64,000 nt of DNA from Chthoniobacter flavus Ellin428 (GCF_000173075.1 NZ_ABVL01000006.1:186001-250000); one strand, 5' to 3'. Positions 36,153-44,006 are shown, counted from the stretch's first letter. Numbers and translations are program-made. The notes: a model not told the origin generated them from the letters alone.

Positions 36153-37241
36153 CTACTTCTTCGCCGGCTTGCGCTCGTAGATCGTGATCGTGGTAATGAA
36201 ATCCACGGCGCGTTGCAGGACCACGTCGCGCTGGGGCGGCGCGGGCTTTTCGCCGTGGTTCTTTTGCGCATTCTGCACGGCATCAAGCTCGGGGTTCGTG
36301 CCGGCAACGAGCGCGGCTTCGTTCATCCGCGGACGCTCGGTTTCGAAGACAAACTGGCTGACCCCCTTGTCCAATTCCTCCTTCAGCACTTTGGCTGTCG
36401 TTTCCTCGGAGACGTCGACGATCAGGTCGGGCTTCACTCCGCCGGGAAAGACCGGGGCGCTTTCGGGCAACGCGACTTCCGCCACGGCGACGCGCAACTT
36501 GCGTCCATCGCTCAATGGGAACTCCGCAAATTCGGCGGCTTCTCCGCGTGTCTGCTGACCGATGACCAGCGCATTCACGTGCGTGCGCAGGACGGCGGCG
36601 ATGACTTCGGCATTGCCGGCGGTGGTGCGATTCACGAGAGCCACGAGGATGCCGTGATATTTCGGGTCGTCTTTCGAGGTGAGAATTTGCTCCTGCTTGA
36701 TGTTCGGCTTTTTCACCGAGAAGAGGACCTTGCCCTTCGGACAAAAGCGCCGGCAGATTTCGGCCGTTTGTTCAAACTCGCTCCCGGCGGGCGTGGCGCG
36801 CAGGTCGACGATGACCGCGGGCAACTTGCTCGCGGTGAATTTGTCGAGGGCCGTGTCCAGTTCGCCGACATTGCCGGGGGTGATCGCCCCGAGCCGCACG
36901 TAGCCGATGCGATTGTCGAGAATCTCCGACCGGAACGGACTATCGCCCGCGGCGCCATTAGGGCCGCCTTCGACGATCGAAGCTCCCGGCGCGAGGCGTT
37001 CCAGCAAACCTTGCACGGTGGCCCGGCGCTGCTCGGTTTCGCCGAGCGCCTCGGGCTTGATGTAGTTGTCCTTGAGCAGCTTGATGACCTGGTCGAGCTC
37101 GGCGTCGTTGAGCGTATCGACTGCTGTGCGCGCGTTGACGGACGCGCTCTTTTTCGGCTCGGGAGTGGCGCTTTGCCCATGCACGAAAGAACACGGCAGG
37201 AGCGAGAGGGCAGCCAGGGCAAAAGCCACGGGGATTTTCAT
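36153..37241 (-). CDS. S41-peptidase-like secreted protein, catalytic serine apparently lost
   Basis: 362 residues from ATG 37241 (MKIPVAFALAALSLLPCSFV); the open frame continues into purD antisense and is not coding there. After the signal peptide there is a helical region (DAELDQVIKLLKDNYIKPEA), then the tail-protease-like block IGYVRLGAITPGNVGELDTA and VIVDLRATPAGSEFEQT. In active C-terminal processing peptidases the nucleophile occurs as S-A-S-A-S-E; here the matching segment is NRTTAGNAEVIAAVL, so Ser is replaced by Gly. VIGQQTRGEAAEFAEFPLSD is the usual next motif. It may be a non-proteolytic relative. It follows purD by 14 bases on the same strand. Confidence 0.77.
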   Translation of the reverse strand: MKIPVAFALAALSLLPCSFVHGQSATPEPKKSASVNARTAVDTLNDAELDQVIKLLKDNYIKPEALGETEQRRATVQGLLERLAPGASIVEGGPNGAAGDSPFRSEILDNRIGYVRLGAITPGNVGELDTALDKFTASKLPAVIVDLRATPAGSEFEQTAEICRRFCPKGKVLFSVKKPNIKQEQILTSKDDPKYHGILVALVNRTTAGNAEVIAAVLRTHVNALVIGQQTRGEAAEFAEFPLSDGRKLRVAVAEVALPESAPVFPGGVKPDLIVDVSEETTAKVLKEELDKGVSQFVFETERPRMNEAALVAGTNPELDAVQNAQKNHGEKPAPPQRDVVLQRAVDFITTITIYERKPAKK

Positions 37242-37255
37242 AGGGCGCTGCGAAG

Positions 37256-38524
37256 CTAGGCGCTGAGTCCCTTTACTGCAATATCGCGCCGGAACTGCCG
37301 GCCTTCGAATTGAATGCCATCGACTGCCGCGTAGGCCCGTTGCCGGGCGGCGGCGAGGTCGCCGGCCAGGGCGGTGACGCCCAGCACCCGGCCACCCGCG
37401 GTGAGGGTCTTCCCGCCTTCCGCTTTCGTGCCGGCGTGGAAGACGGTGATGCCATCCTGAGACTGCTCCAGGCCGGTGATGGCCTTGCCAGAGGCGTAAC
37501 TGCCGGGGTATCCGCCCGAGGCCATGACCACGCACACGGCGGAGTCGGTCTTCCACTGCGCTTTCGTCTGGGCGAGGCGTCGGTCGATGGTCGCTTCGAG
37601 CAGGTCGACGAGATCGCTCTCCAGCCGCGTGAGCAGCACCTGGGTTTCCGGGTCGCCGAAACGGCAATTGAACTCCAGCACCTTCGGCCCATCGGCGGTG
37701 ATCATAAGTCCGGGAAAAAGCATGCCGCGGAAATCGAGCCCGTCCTTCTTGAGGCCGGCGATGAAGGGATCGAGCACTTCGCGGCGCACGCGTTCCTCGA
37801 GTTCGGGAGTAAGCAATTTCGACGGCGGGCTGAACGTGCCCATCCCGCCGGTATTGAGCCCTTGATCGCCATCGAGCGCGCGCTTGTGATCCTGCGCGGC
37901 GGGGAAGAGCAGGTAGCTGTCGCCATCGACGAGCGCGTGGATCGAGCATTCCTCGCCTTCGAGGAATTCCTCGATGAGCACTTGTTTCCCGGCGTCGCCG
38001 AATTTGCGCACATCCATGATCTCATGCACGGCCAGCCCGGCTTCCCAGGAATTCTGCGCAATGATCACGCCCTTGCCCAACGCAAGGCCATCGGCCTTCA
38101 CGACCAGCGGATGCTTCGCTTTTTGGCAAAAGCGCTGGGCGTCGCTGCTATCGGAAAAGCTGCCCGATCTGGCCGTCGGAATGCCGTGGCGCTCCATGAA
38201 TTCCTTGGCGAAGACTTTCGAGGATTCCAGCCGGGCCGCGCTTTGGGTGGGACCGAAAATGCGCAGTCCGTGCTTTTGAAAAAGATCGACGATGCCGGCA
38301 GCCAGGGCGTCATCCGGTCCCACGACAGTAAGGTCGATGCCTTCGCTTTTGGCGAACTCCACCAGCTTTTGGTGTTCGGTGATTTTGATCGGCACGTTGG
38401 TGGCGAGTTGCGCGGTACCCGCGTTGCCGGGCGCACAGTAGAGCGCGGTGACGCGAGGCGATTGACGGAGTTTCCAGACGAGCGCGTGTTCGCGCCCGCC
38501 GCTGCCGAGGACGAGGATTTTCAT
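37256..38524 (-). CDS. purD: Phosphoribosylamine-glycine ligase
   Basis: 422 residues, normal length for the family. It begins MKILVLGSGGREHALVWKL, the family's N-terminal signature. ATP-grasp elements are HPLVVKADGLALGKGVI, VLIEEFLEGEECSIHALVDG, MGTFSPPSKL, and FRGMLFPGLMITADGPKVLE followed by FNCRFGDPETQVLL (purD signature). It joins 5-phosphoribosylamine and glycine in purine synthesis, in the cytosol. It precedes the S41-like gene and follows thiD on the same strand, separated from thiD by a hairpin/tandem-repeat region. Confidence 0.96.
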   Translation of the reverse strand: MKILVLGSGGREHALVWKLRQSPRVTALYCAPGNAGTAQLATNVPIKITEHQKLVEFAKSEGIDLTVVGPDDALAAGIVDLFQKHGLRIFGPTQSAARLESSKVFAKEFMERHGIPTARSGSFSDSSDAQRFCQKAKHPLVVKADGLALGKGVIIAQNSWEAGLAVHEIMDVRKFGDAGKQVLIEEFLEGEECSIHALVDGDSYLLFPAAQDHKRALDGDQGLNTGGMGTFSPPSKLLTPELEERVRREVLDPFIAGLKKDGLDFRGMLFPGLMITADGPKVLEFNCRFGDPETQVLLTRLESDLVDLLEATIDRRLAQTKAQWKTDSAVCVVMASGGYPGSYASGKAITGLEQSQDGITVFHAGTKAEGGKTLTAGGRVLGVTALAGDLAAARQRAYAAVDGIQFEGRQFRRDIAVKGLSA

Positions 38525-38588
38525 GAAGCGAAGGGCGGGAGAGTAGACGGGGAAGTGTCGGGAGCCAAGTGGGGAGAGATGAAAGGCG

Positions 38589-38691
38589 AGTGCTTAGTGC
38601 TTAGTGCTTAGTGCTTAGTAATCAGTAATCAGTAATCAGTAATCAGAGTCGGAGGGGGCGGCTAGCCGCTGCGGCCCAAGCACTAAGCACT
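38589..38691. repeat. Heptamer tandem repeats with inverted partner (AGTGCTT x4, AGTAATC x4)
   Basis: Four exact copies of AGTGCTT (38589-38616) are followed by four of AGTAATC (38617-38644). About 33 bases later the inverse AAGCACTAAGCACT (38678-38691) can pair with the first block. It sits between purD and thiD and overlaps the end of thiD. It belongs to a class of intergenic repeat hairpins in this window. Confidence 0.85.
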
Positions 38692-39507
38692 CGGTTTTCC
38701 CCAAAAGTGATGCAGGGCGTCAGTGGTGCGACCGTCTTCGCGAGGCCAGCGCAGGAAATGGGCGACGGTAGTGGCCAGGTATTGCTTGGCCTCGCTGGCG
38801 GCCTCCGACAGGGAGAGTCCTTTGGCCAGGCCGGCGGTGATCGCGGCGGCGTAGGTGCAGCCGGTGCCGTGGGTGGAGACGCCTGGCACAAAGGGGGCGG
38901 AGAATTCCTGGACACCACCATCTGGAGCGCAGAGCAGGTCGATCGCTGGATTGAGCCGCAGATGGCCGCCCTTGATGAGGAACGCGCGGCCATAGGTGGC
39001 CACGAGTTCCTGACCCGCGGTACGCATTTCCGCGACCGAGGTGACCTCGCGGTCGAGCAACGTCCGCACCTCATCGAGATTGGGCGTGATGAGGGTGGCC
39101 ATGGGGAAAAGGCGCTCGCGATAAAGGGCGATGGCGTCGCGCTGGAGAAGGGGATCGCCGCTGGTCGCGACCATTACGGGATCGACGACGATGGGGGGTG
39201 GTTGCGGCATTGGCTCGCGGCAACCCCTCAGCGTGTCGCACACCGTTTCGATAATCTCGCACGAATAAAGCATCCCTGTTTTGAGCGCCCCGATGGGAAA
39301 AGCCTCGAAAAGCAGGCGGATCTGTTCGGCGACGATGCGCGGTTCGATGGCCTGGATCGCGCTTACTTTGCCCGGCACTTCCGCGACGACGCAGGTGATG
39401 GCGGTGACCCCGTAAACACCGAGCGCGCTCATCGTCTTGAGGTCGGCTTGCACGCCAGCCCCCGCGCTGTTGTCGGAACCGGCAATAGTGAGGCCTACGG
39501 GAAACAT
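38683..39507 (-). CDS. thiD: Hydroxymethylpyrimidine/phosphomethylpyrimidine kinase
   Basis: 274 residues. The N-terminal motif is GLTIAGSDNSAGAGVQADLK, the ribokinase-like HMP kinase signature. TMSALGVYGVTAITCVVAE, IVVDPVMVATSGDPLLQ and the anion-hole/catalytic segment GVSTHGTGCTYAAAITAGLA follow. It phosphorylates HMP and HMP-P for thiamine synthesis. No TPP riboswitch was recognised upstream. The 3' end reads into the inverted heptamer repeat, which encodes the last few residues. Confidence 0.93.
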   Translation of the reverse strand: MFPVGLTIAGSDNSAGAGVQADLKTMSALGVYGVTAITCVVAEVPGKVSAIQAIEPRIVAEQIRLLFEAFPIGALKTGMLYSCEIIETVCDTLRGCREPMPQPPPIVVDPVMVATSGDPLLQRDAIALYRERLFPMATLITPNLDEVRTLLDREVTSVAEMRTAGQELVATYGRAFLIKGGHLRLNPAIDLLCAPDGGVQEFSAPFVPGVSTHGTGCTYAAAITAGLAKGLSLSEAASEAKQYLATTVAHFLRWPREDGRTTDALHHFWGKPSA

Positions 39508-39611
39508 TGGAATATCGATTGCTGTTTAGAGAGAATGGATTTGATTGGTCGCTGTCAAAAGTGGCGGACCTGCCCCCATCAGAAATCAGAAATCTCAATT
39601 CCGAAATCCAA

Positions 39612-39998
39612 ATGTCCGCGTTTACCGAACTCGCCGGCCTCTCCGCCAAGGTGGATCGTGTCGTTCACATGCCCAGGCTCGAAGCGCCACCGGACCGGCC
39701 GCACCCATTCGTGTATTTCATCACCATTCGGAACAACTCGCCCTCGACCGTGACCATCAAGGGCCGCAAATGGGTGGTGACCGATTCGGACGGCCAGCGC
39801 GTCGTGGTGGAGGGTGATGGGGTCGTCGGCGAATTCCCGCGGCTAGAGCCGGGTGAACATTTTTCCTACAACAGCTATCACACTATCGGCTCGGATAGCG
39901 TGGCCGAGGGTGCCTATTTCGGTGTCACGACGGATGGCGAACCCGTATTCACCCGTATCCCGCGCTTCGAGATGCGCGTGCCGGTGCGGTCGGTGTAG
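39612..39998 (+). CDS. apaG: ApaG family protein
   Basis: 128 residues from ATG 39612 (MSAFTELAGLSAKVDRVVHM); an upstream in-frame ATG at 39507 would overlap thiD's divergent start. Beta-rich protein with the ApaG core: FVYFITIRNNSPSTVTIKGR, KWVVTDSDGQRVVVEGDGVV, FPRLEPGEHFSYNSYHTI and GAYFGVTTDG. The family is a single Fn3-like domain linked to Co2+/Mg2+ homeostasis. It is divergent from thiD with a 104-base gap containing a small AT-rich repeat (AGAAATC twice). Confidence 0.9.
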   Translation: MSAFTELAGLSAKVDRVVHMPRLEAPPDRPHPFVYFITIRNNSPSTVTIKGRKWVVTDSDGQRVVVEGDGVVGEFPRLEPGEHFSYNSYHTIGSDSVAEGAYFGVTTDGEPVFTRIPRFEMRVPVRSV

Positions 39999-40003
39999 AG
40001 CGC

Positions 40004-40076
40004 TCTTAATCTTAATCGTAATCTTACTCTTAATCCCAAAAGGAGAGTAAGATTACGATTAAGAATAAGATTAAGA
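40004..40076. terminator. Large AT-rich hairpin of hexamer repeats between convergent genes
   Basis: Degenerate hexamers (TTAATC, GTAATC, TTACTC) on the left arm pair with a right arm holding their complements; a continuous perfect stem of about 21 bases surrounds a loop CCAAAAGG-like centre near 40037-40042. It lies just after the apaG stop and before the convergent cyclo-ligase stop, so it may terminate both. There is no U-tract, so terminator function is inferred. Confidence 0.6.
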
Positions 40077-40096
40077 ACGCAGGCTCCGAGCGTGCT

Positions 40097-40684
40097 CTAT
40101 AGCGGCGTGGGCCGAACAATCAGGCCGTCTTCCGTCACTACCGCGTTTAACTCCTGGTCATGCGACTCCAGCGGCAGTGTGTCGACGATTTGGAGAGCGA
40201 AGCAGATTCCGATCTTCATCGTGCTGGCCGGCAGCGAGGAGAGATAGCGATCATAGTATCCGCCGCCGCGACCGAGTCGGTGGCCATTTTTCGTGAAGGC
40301 GAGTCCGGGGACGAAAATCACGCCGATCTCCTCCGGCGACACCACGCGCGCTTCCGGCAGACGATGTTCACGAATGTGCGGATGCCACGAAGACGTGATG
40401 AGATGCTCGAGTTTCTCGACCTCCACGAATTCCATTTTGCCATCGGCCACCCGCGGGTAGCAGAAACGCCCGGGCGCGATTTTCCACAGCAGCTCGATGT
40501 CCGGTTCGCTGGGGATCGGCGAATAAATGGCCACGTGCCGGCCGCTTTGGAGGGCTGGGTGATGCGCCAGGGTGGCCGCAATGGCTTTCGACTTCTCATC
40601 GCGGGTGGCGCCGAGCGCGGCCAGGCGGGTGCGCATTTCGCGGCGGAGTTCGGCTTTGGTCACGGAAGGGATTACAAATGGCAC
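40097..40684 (-). CDS. 5-formyltetrahydrofolate cyclo-ligase
   Basis: 195 residues. N-terminal SVTKAELRREMRTRLAALGA is the typical helix with the KxxLR motif. VAIYSPIPSEPDIELLWKIA, CYPRVADGKMEF, and the signature IGVIFVPGLAFTKNGHRLGR then GGGYYDRYLSSL identify the enzyme (FolK-clan 5-FTHF_cyc-lig). It converts 5-formyl-THF to methenyl-THF with ATP. It is divergent from and slightly overlaps, or nearly abuts, the MBL-hydrolase gene depending on that gene's start. Confidence 0.94.
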   Translation of the reverse strand: MPFVIPSVTKAELRREMRTRLAALGATRDEKSKAIAATLAHHPALQSGRHVAIYSPIPSEPDIELLWKIAPGRFCYPRVADGKMEFVEVEKLEHLITSSWHPHIREHRLPEARVVSPEEIGVIFVPGLAFTKNGHRLGRGGGYYDRYLSSLPASTMKIGICFALQIVDTLPLESHDQELNAVVTEDGLIVRPTPL

Positions 40685-40704
40685 GCCATCGGCTTTGCAA
40701 GCGC

Positions 40705-41715
40705 ATGAAACCTTTGCGTCCTGCGATGACTCGATTAATGTTTTCTGTCGTGGCGAATCCCTTTCGCAAACCCAAAGCGGAAATCAAGAAATCAGCAAAA
40801 GCCAATGGCACCCACCATGGTGCCAATGGCGCAGCCGCGAAGAAGGTGGGGCTCAAGCCCAAGAAGGGCTGGCAGAAGCGCAACTTCCTTACGCAGGTAT
40901 TGATCCCCTCGCTGTTCGAACCACGCTCGGGCGAGCACGCTGTTCCCAATTTTCCCGAGTTGGGCGATCGTGAAATCGGCCTGACGTGGATCGGCCACGC
41001 CTCCTTCCTCGTCCAGACGGCCAGGCACAATCTGCTCGTCGATCCGAACTGGGCGAAGTGGCTGAAGGTCTTCAAGCGGATGAAGCAGCCGGGCCTGCAG
41101 TTGCATGATCTGCCGGCTATCGATCTCGTGCTGGTGACTCACGCCCATTTTGATCACCTCGATCGCCGGTCGCTACGCAAGGTCGCTGCCGATCAGCCGA
41201 TCGTCGTGCCTTTCGAGGTGGGCAATCTTGTGCACGATCTCGGCTTCAAGAGCGTCCACGAATTGCACTACTGGGAGGATTACCATCAAGGCCCGCTGAA
41301 GATTACCCTCACGCCCTGCCATCATTGGGGCGCGCGCATGTTGCACGATTCGCATCGCGGGTTTGGAGGATTCATCATCGAGGTCGGCGGCCGCTCCATC
41401 TTTCACTGCGGCGACACTGCGTATTTCGAGGGCTTCAAGGAAATCGGCCAGCGGCATAAGATCGATATCGCCCTGCTGCCTATTGGCGCCTACGACCCGC
41501 CCACCGGCCGCGACGTGCACATGAATCCCGAGGAAGCCGTCCGCGCCTTCCTCGACCTCGGCGCGCAACGCATGGTGCCCATGCACTACGGCACCTTCCG
41601 CCTCAGCTACGAACCCCTCCACGAGCCGCCCGAACGCCTGCTGGCCTGCGCCCAGGAACACGGCGTCGCCGATCGGATTTCGGTGATGACCGAAGGGCAG
41701 CCGATGGTGTTTTAA
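40705..41715 (+). CDS. Metallo-beta-lactamase-fold hydrolase (NAPE-PLD/UlaG-like)
   Basis: About 336 residues from ATG 40705 (MKPLRPAMTRLMFSVVANPF); starts at 40678 and 40726 are also possible. The basic N-terminus (KPKAEIKKSAKANG to GLKPKKGWQKR) precedes the fold. Metal ligands: LVTHAHFDHLDRRSL (HxHxDH), PCHHWGARM, IFHCGDTAYFEGF (Asp) and MVPMHYGTFRLS (His). The LTWIGHASFLVQTARHNLLV strand pair and overall order match NAPE-PLD-like phospholipase/lactonase proteins. Probably binds two zinc ions; substrate unknown, perhaps an envelope lipid. The peroxiredoxin terminator follows. Confidence 0.86.
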   Translation: MKPLRPAMTRLMFSVVANPFRKPKAEIKKSAKANGTHHGANGAAAKKVGLKPKKGWQKRNFLTQVLIPSLFEPRSGEHAVPNFPELGDREIGLTWIGHASFLVQTARHNLLVDPNWAKWLKVFKRMKQPGLQLHDLPAIDLVLVTHAHFDHLDRRSLRKVAADQPIVVPFEVGNLVHDLGFKSVHELHYWEDYHQGPLKITLTPCHHWGARMLHDSHRGFGGFIIEVGGRSIFHCGDTAYFEGFKEIGQRHKIDIALLPIGAYDPPTGRDVHMNPEEAVRAFLDLGAQRMVPMHYGTFRLSYEPLHEPPERLLACAQEHGVADRISVMTEGQPMVF

Positions 41716-41718
41716 AGC

Positions 41719-41755
41719 AAAAAGCGCGCGCCCCGTTTCCGGAAGCGCGCGCTGA
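41719..41755 (-). terminator. Intrinsic terminator of the peroxiredoxin gene
   Basis: On the minus strand AGCGCGCGC and GCGCGCGCT form a nine-base GC stem followed by TTTTTGC, right after the peroxiredoxin stop at 41772. On the plus strand no T run follows. Confidence 0.85.
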
Positions 41756-41771
41756 GTGGAGCAGAATTCGC

Positions 41772-42299
41772 TTATTTCTTCGAGAGGGCCTCGTAGGCGG
41801 TCATCACGTCCTTGGCGTGGGTCTCGGTGGTCGTGCCCTTCAGCATCGTCCAGGCGACCTTGCCGTCCTTGATGAGGAAGGATTGGCGCTGGGTGAGCGG
41901 CTTGTTCGGGATGAAGTCGGTACCGAAGGCGGCGGCGACTTTGCCGTCGTTATCGGCGATGAGGGTGTGGGGCAGGTTGTATTTGTTGGCGAAGGCTTTT
42001 TGCGCTTCGACCTTGTCCTCGCTCACGCCGATCACCTGGATGCCGGCCTTCTTTAGGTCCGCCCAGGAATCGCGGATCGAGCAACCCTGCTTGGTGCAGC
42101 CCGGCGTGTCGGCTTTCGGGTAGAAATAAACGAGCGTCGGGCCTTTGGCGTAGACGTCCTTGAAGTTGACGGTCTTGCCGTCCTGGTCGACGGCGCTGAT
42201 TTCGGGAGCGGCGGCGCCGACGGCGAGAGGGGCGGCGTGTGCGAGGACCGCGAGGCCCACGGAGGAAACAAGGGTGGCGAGGAGGGTGCGGAGTTTCAT
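41772..42299 (-). CDS. Secreted BCP-type peroxiredoxin
   Basis: 175 residues from ATG 42299 (MKLRTLLATLVSSVGLAVLA), which gives a signal peptide; the longer frame adds an unlikely N-terminus. The catalytic loop is VYFYPKADTPGCTKQGCSIR: peroxidatic Cys in TPGC and the resolving Cys five residues on, as in atypical two-Cys BCP/PrxQ enzymes. QVIGVSEDKVEAQKAFANKY and TDFIPNKPLTQRQSFLIKDG follow. It reduces peroxides, here in the periplasm. It has its own terminator and faces the SEC-C gene divergently. Confidence 0.92.
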   Translation of the reverse strand: MKLRTLLATLVSSVGLAVLAHAAPLAVGAAAPEISAVDQDGKTVNFKDVYAKGPTLVYFYPKADTPGCTKQGCSIRDSWADLKKAGIQVIGVSEDKVEAQKAFANKYNLPHTLIADNDGKVAAAFGTDFIPNKPLTQRQSFLIKDGKVAWTMLKGTTTETHAKDVMTAYEALSKK

Positions 42300-42404
42300 G
42301 ATGTATGGTGTGAACCCCCGAGGACGGGGAATGTTGAGCAAGAAAATGGTCAAATGTGCGTGACCTTGCAAGTAACGCTCCGGTAAAGATCAGCCCACTC
42401 AACC

Positions 42405-42411
42405 AAGGAGG
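42405..42411 (+). promoter_or_regulatory. Strong Shine-Dalgarno site fixing the SEC-C gene start
   Basis: AAGGAGG lies four bases before ATG 42416. Such a full anti-16S match is rare in this window and argues that the out-of-frame sequence downstream is a real gene start. Confidence 0.75.
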
Positions 42412-42415
42412 ACCT

Positions 42416-42741
42416 ATGGCTACTCATTCAGATCAAGACGTCCCCTTTTTTCGAGCGCACCAGCAAGCGCCGTAAAGGGTTCCCATCCGAAACGCAGGTC
42501 AAACGCGGCTTCCGCGTCGTCCATGGCGACAAGGAACTGCGGGAGAAACTCGGTCGTAACGACCCCTGCCCGTGCGGTTCGACTCGCCGGTTTCAAGAAC
42601 TGTTGCATGCGCGACGGCCAACTCGACGGCGTCGAGCGGGATTACTTTTTTCCGCGAATAAGTGTCAAAAGACGGGAGAGATTTCCGCGTCGAAATACCT
42701 GGCGGGACTTTCGTGCTCCCTGGCATTCATCTCAACACTGA
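42416..42741 (+). pseudogene. Small SEC-C zinc-motif protein with two +1 frameshifts
   Basis: Not visible as one reading frame. From the ATG with a strong Shine-Dalgarno the sequence reads [12 protein letters not shown]. Removing one T from the T6 run at 42446-42451 continues as [20 protein letters not shown], then [20 protein letters not shown] and GSTRR. Removing one T from TTT at 42591-42593 continues [20 protein letters not shown]. The joined centre, [10 protein letters not shown] followed by F-K-N-C-C, is the SEC-C zinc-binding motif known from the SecA C-terminus and YchJ-like proteins. The last segment runs open to 42741, so the exact end is uncertain. Both shifts are in T homopolymers. 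Confidence 0.75.
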
Positions 42742-42818
42742 CGTGCTGGGCTATCCTCTTTCGTCCTAAAAGGCTGGAAGCCGAAGCCTCGGCCTTGAAT
42801 GTCGATCCGCTCTAGGAC

Positions 42819-43051
42819 GCTAAGCATTACCCACATCTTTGCTCGGTGTTTGGACGTCGATACAGATAGCGCCTTGGGAGCGGCGACCCCGCCATGGCGG
42901 GGTCGCCGACTGGAACGAACGCGCGGAGCGCCATCTTTTGGGGCGTCGCTCCGCGACGCAGGGCCTTTTCTAGAAAGTCGCCCCTCCCGGTGAGCCGCAG
43001 CCGAATTCCCGCTGTCCCTAAACCGACAAAAAGATGTGGGTAATGCTTAGC
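42819..43051. mobile_element. MITE-like element: 22-bp perfect terminal inverted repeats, 6-bp target duplication
   Basis: The left end GCTAAGCATTACCCAC... (42819-42840) is repeated exactly inverted at 43030-43051. Both ends are flanked by the direct repeat TAGGAC (42813-42818 and 43052-43057), the mark of transposition. The element is 233 bases, has no credible gene, and carries a hairpin-rich block inside. The right end abuts the esterase stop codon, which the target duplication preserves. Probably mobilised by a transposase elsewhere in the genome. Confidence 0.85.
42873..42992. repeat. Three-hairpin dispersed repeat, copy 1 (inside the MITE)
   Basis: Starts GGGAGCGGCGAC and ends TCGCCCCTCCC (imperfect inverted ends). 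Inside are a 26-base perfect palindrome (42883-42908, centre GCCATGGC), the conserved core CTTTTGGGGCGTCGCTCCGC then GACGCAGGGC containing stem GCGTCG/CGACGC, and a third stem around TTTTCTAGAAAG. Homologous to 58864-58974. Confidence 0.8.
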
Positions 43052-43845
43052 TAGGACTGCCGCAGCGGCAGCCACTCGAGCACGCGCTGAATCTGGGCGT
43101 CCCAATAGCCCCATTCGTGGGCGCCCGGCCCCTCGCTGTAGGTGAGCGGCAAGCCGAGAGTATCGAGGTGCTGCCGGAAGGTGCGCGACTCGGAGAGCAA
43201 TTCGTCCTCGGTGCCGCAGGAGAGATAGATGGCGGGCCGTGGTTCCGGAGATGCTCCGACTTTGGAGGCGAGCAGCCAGAGGTTTGAATCTGCCGGCGCT
43301 TTCAAGTCCGGGCCGATGATGCCGGTCCATTCCTTGCGATCGATGCGGGCGAAGGGTTTGTCCACTTCGCGGAGGCGGCGCGCGAGATCGAGTGCCCCGC
43401 TCAAGCTGGCGACCGCGGCGAATTTTTCCGGGCGCGCCAACCCCAGGCGCAACGCGCCATAGCCACCCATCGAAAGTCCGGCGGCAAAGGTATCCTCCCG
43501 CGCATCACTCAGCGGAAAGTAGTGCTGGCAGAGTGCGGGCAATTCCTCGCTGAGAAACGTCCAGTATTTTGGCCCGCTGGCCATGTCCTGGTAAAAGCTG
43601 CGCGCCACTGCCGGCATGACCACGGCGATATTCCGCTCCGAGGCATAACGCTCGATGGAGGTCCGCCGCGTCCAGATCGTGTGATCATCGGAAAGCCCGT
43701 GCAGCAGATACAGCGTGGGATACCGCTCGCGCTGCTTGCCGCTCGTCATGCCGATCTGCCGCGTGGTCGCCTGCGGGAGAATGACATGCGCGGAGCAAGT
43801 GAGCGCGAGGGACTCGGAGAAGAAATGAAAATCGAGGAAGGACAA
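43051..43845 (-). CDS. Esterase-D-like alpha/beta hydrolase
   Basis: About 264 residues from TTG 43845 (LSFLDFHFFSESLALTCSAH); the frame extends to 43989, but that part covers an inverted repeat and lacks homology. YPTLYLLHGLSDDHTIWTRR is the typical early strand, FAAGLSMGGYGALRLGLARP is the nucleophile elbow (GLSMGG), and GPGAHEWGYWDAQIQRVLEW has the catalytic His. Members of this family (PF00756) include S-formylglutathione hydrolase, acetyl-xylan and feruloyl esterases and mycolyltransferases. The stop codon lies at the edge of a MITE. Substrate unknown. Confidence 0.85.
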   Translation of the reverse strand: MSFLDFHFFSESLALTCSAHVILPQATTRQIGMTSGKQRERYPTLYLLHGLSDDHTIWTRRTSIERYASERNIAVVMPAVARSFYQDMASGPKYWTFLSEELPALCQHYFPLSDAREDTFAAGLSMGGYGALRLGLARPEKFAAVASLSGALDLARRLREVDKPFARIDRKEWTGIIGPDLKAPADSNLWLLASKVGASPEPRPAIYLSCGTEDELLSESRTFRQHLDTLGLPLTYSEGPGAHEWGYWDAQIQRVLEWLPLRQS

Positions 43846-43852
43846 TGGGGAA

Positions 43853-44006
43853 GTTGATGGTTGAGAGTTGATAGTTGAGAGCCGCCGTTCGGACTGCGTG
43901 AGAGGTAGAGCAGGGCGGACGCCACCCCCAAAGGTGTGACCATTTGGGACTCCCGTGCCGAAGTCGATAGCGCGGCTCTCAACTATCAACCCTCAACTCT
44001 CAACCG
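43853..44006. repeat. Inverted heptamer repeats (GTTGAGA/GTTGATA units) with 86-base loop
   Basis: The left arm of degenerate GTTGA-type heptamers (43853-43884) ends in GTTGATAGTTGAGAGCCGC, exactly inverted in the right arm near 43971-43989. It lies between the stop of the conserved hypothetical gene and the esterase start. Same class as other repeats here. Confidence 0.75.

Noticed and set aside
38589..38644. CRISPR-like array
   Set aside because: Units are 7 bases with no spacers; no cas genes nearby.
39508..39611. TPP riboswitch before thiD
   Set aside because: No CUGAGA-type THI box or P2/P4 arrangement could be seen; the interval holds only AT-rich short repeats.
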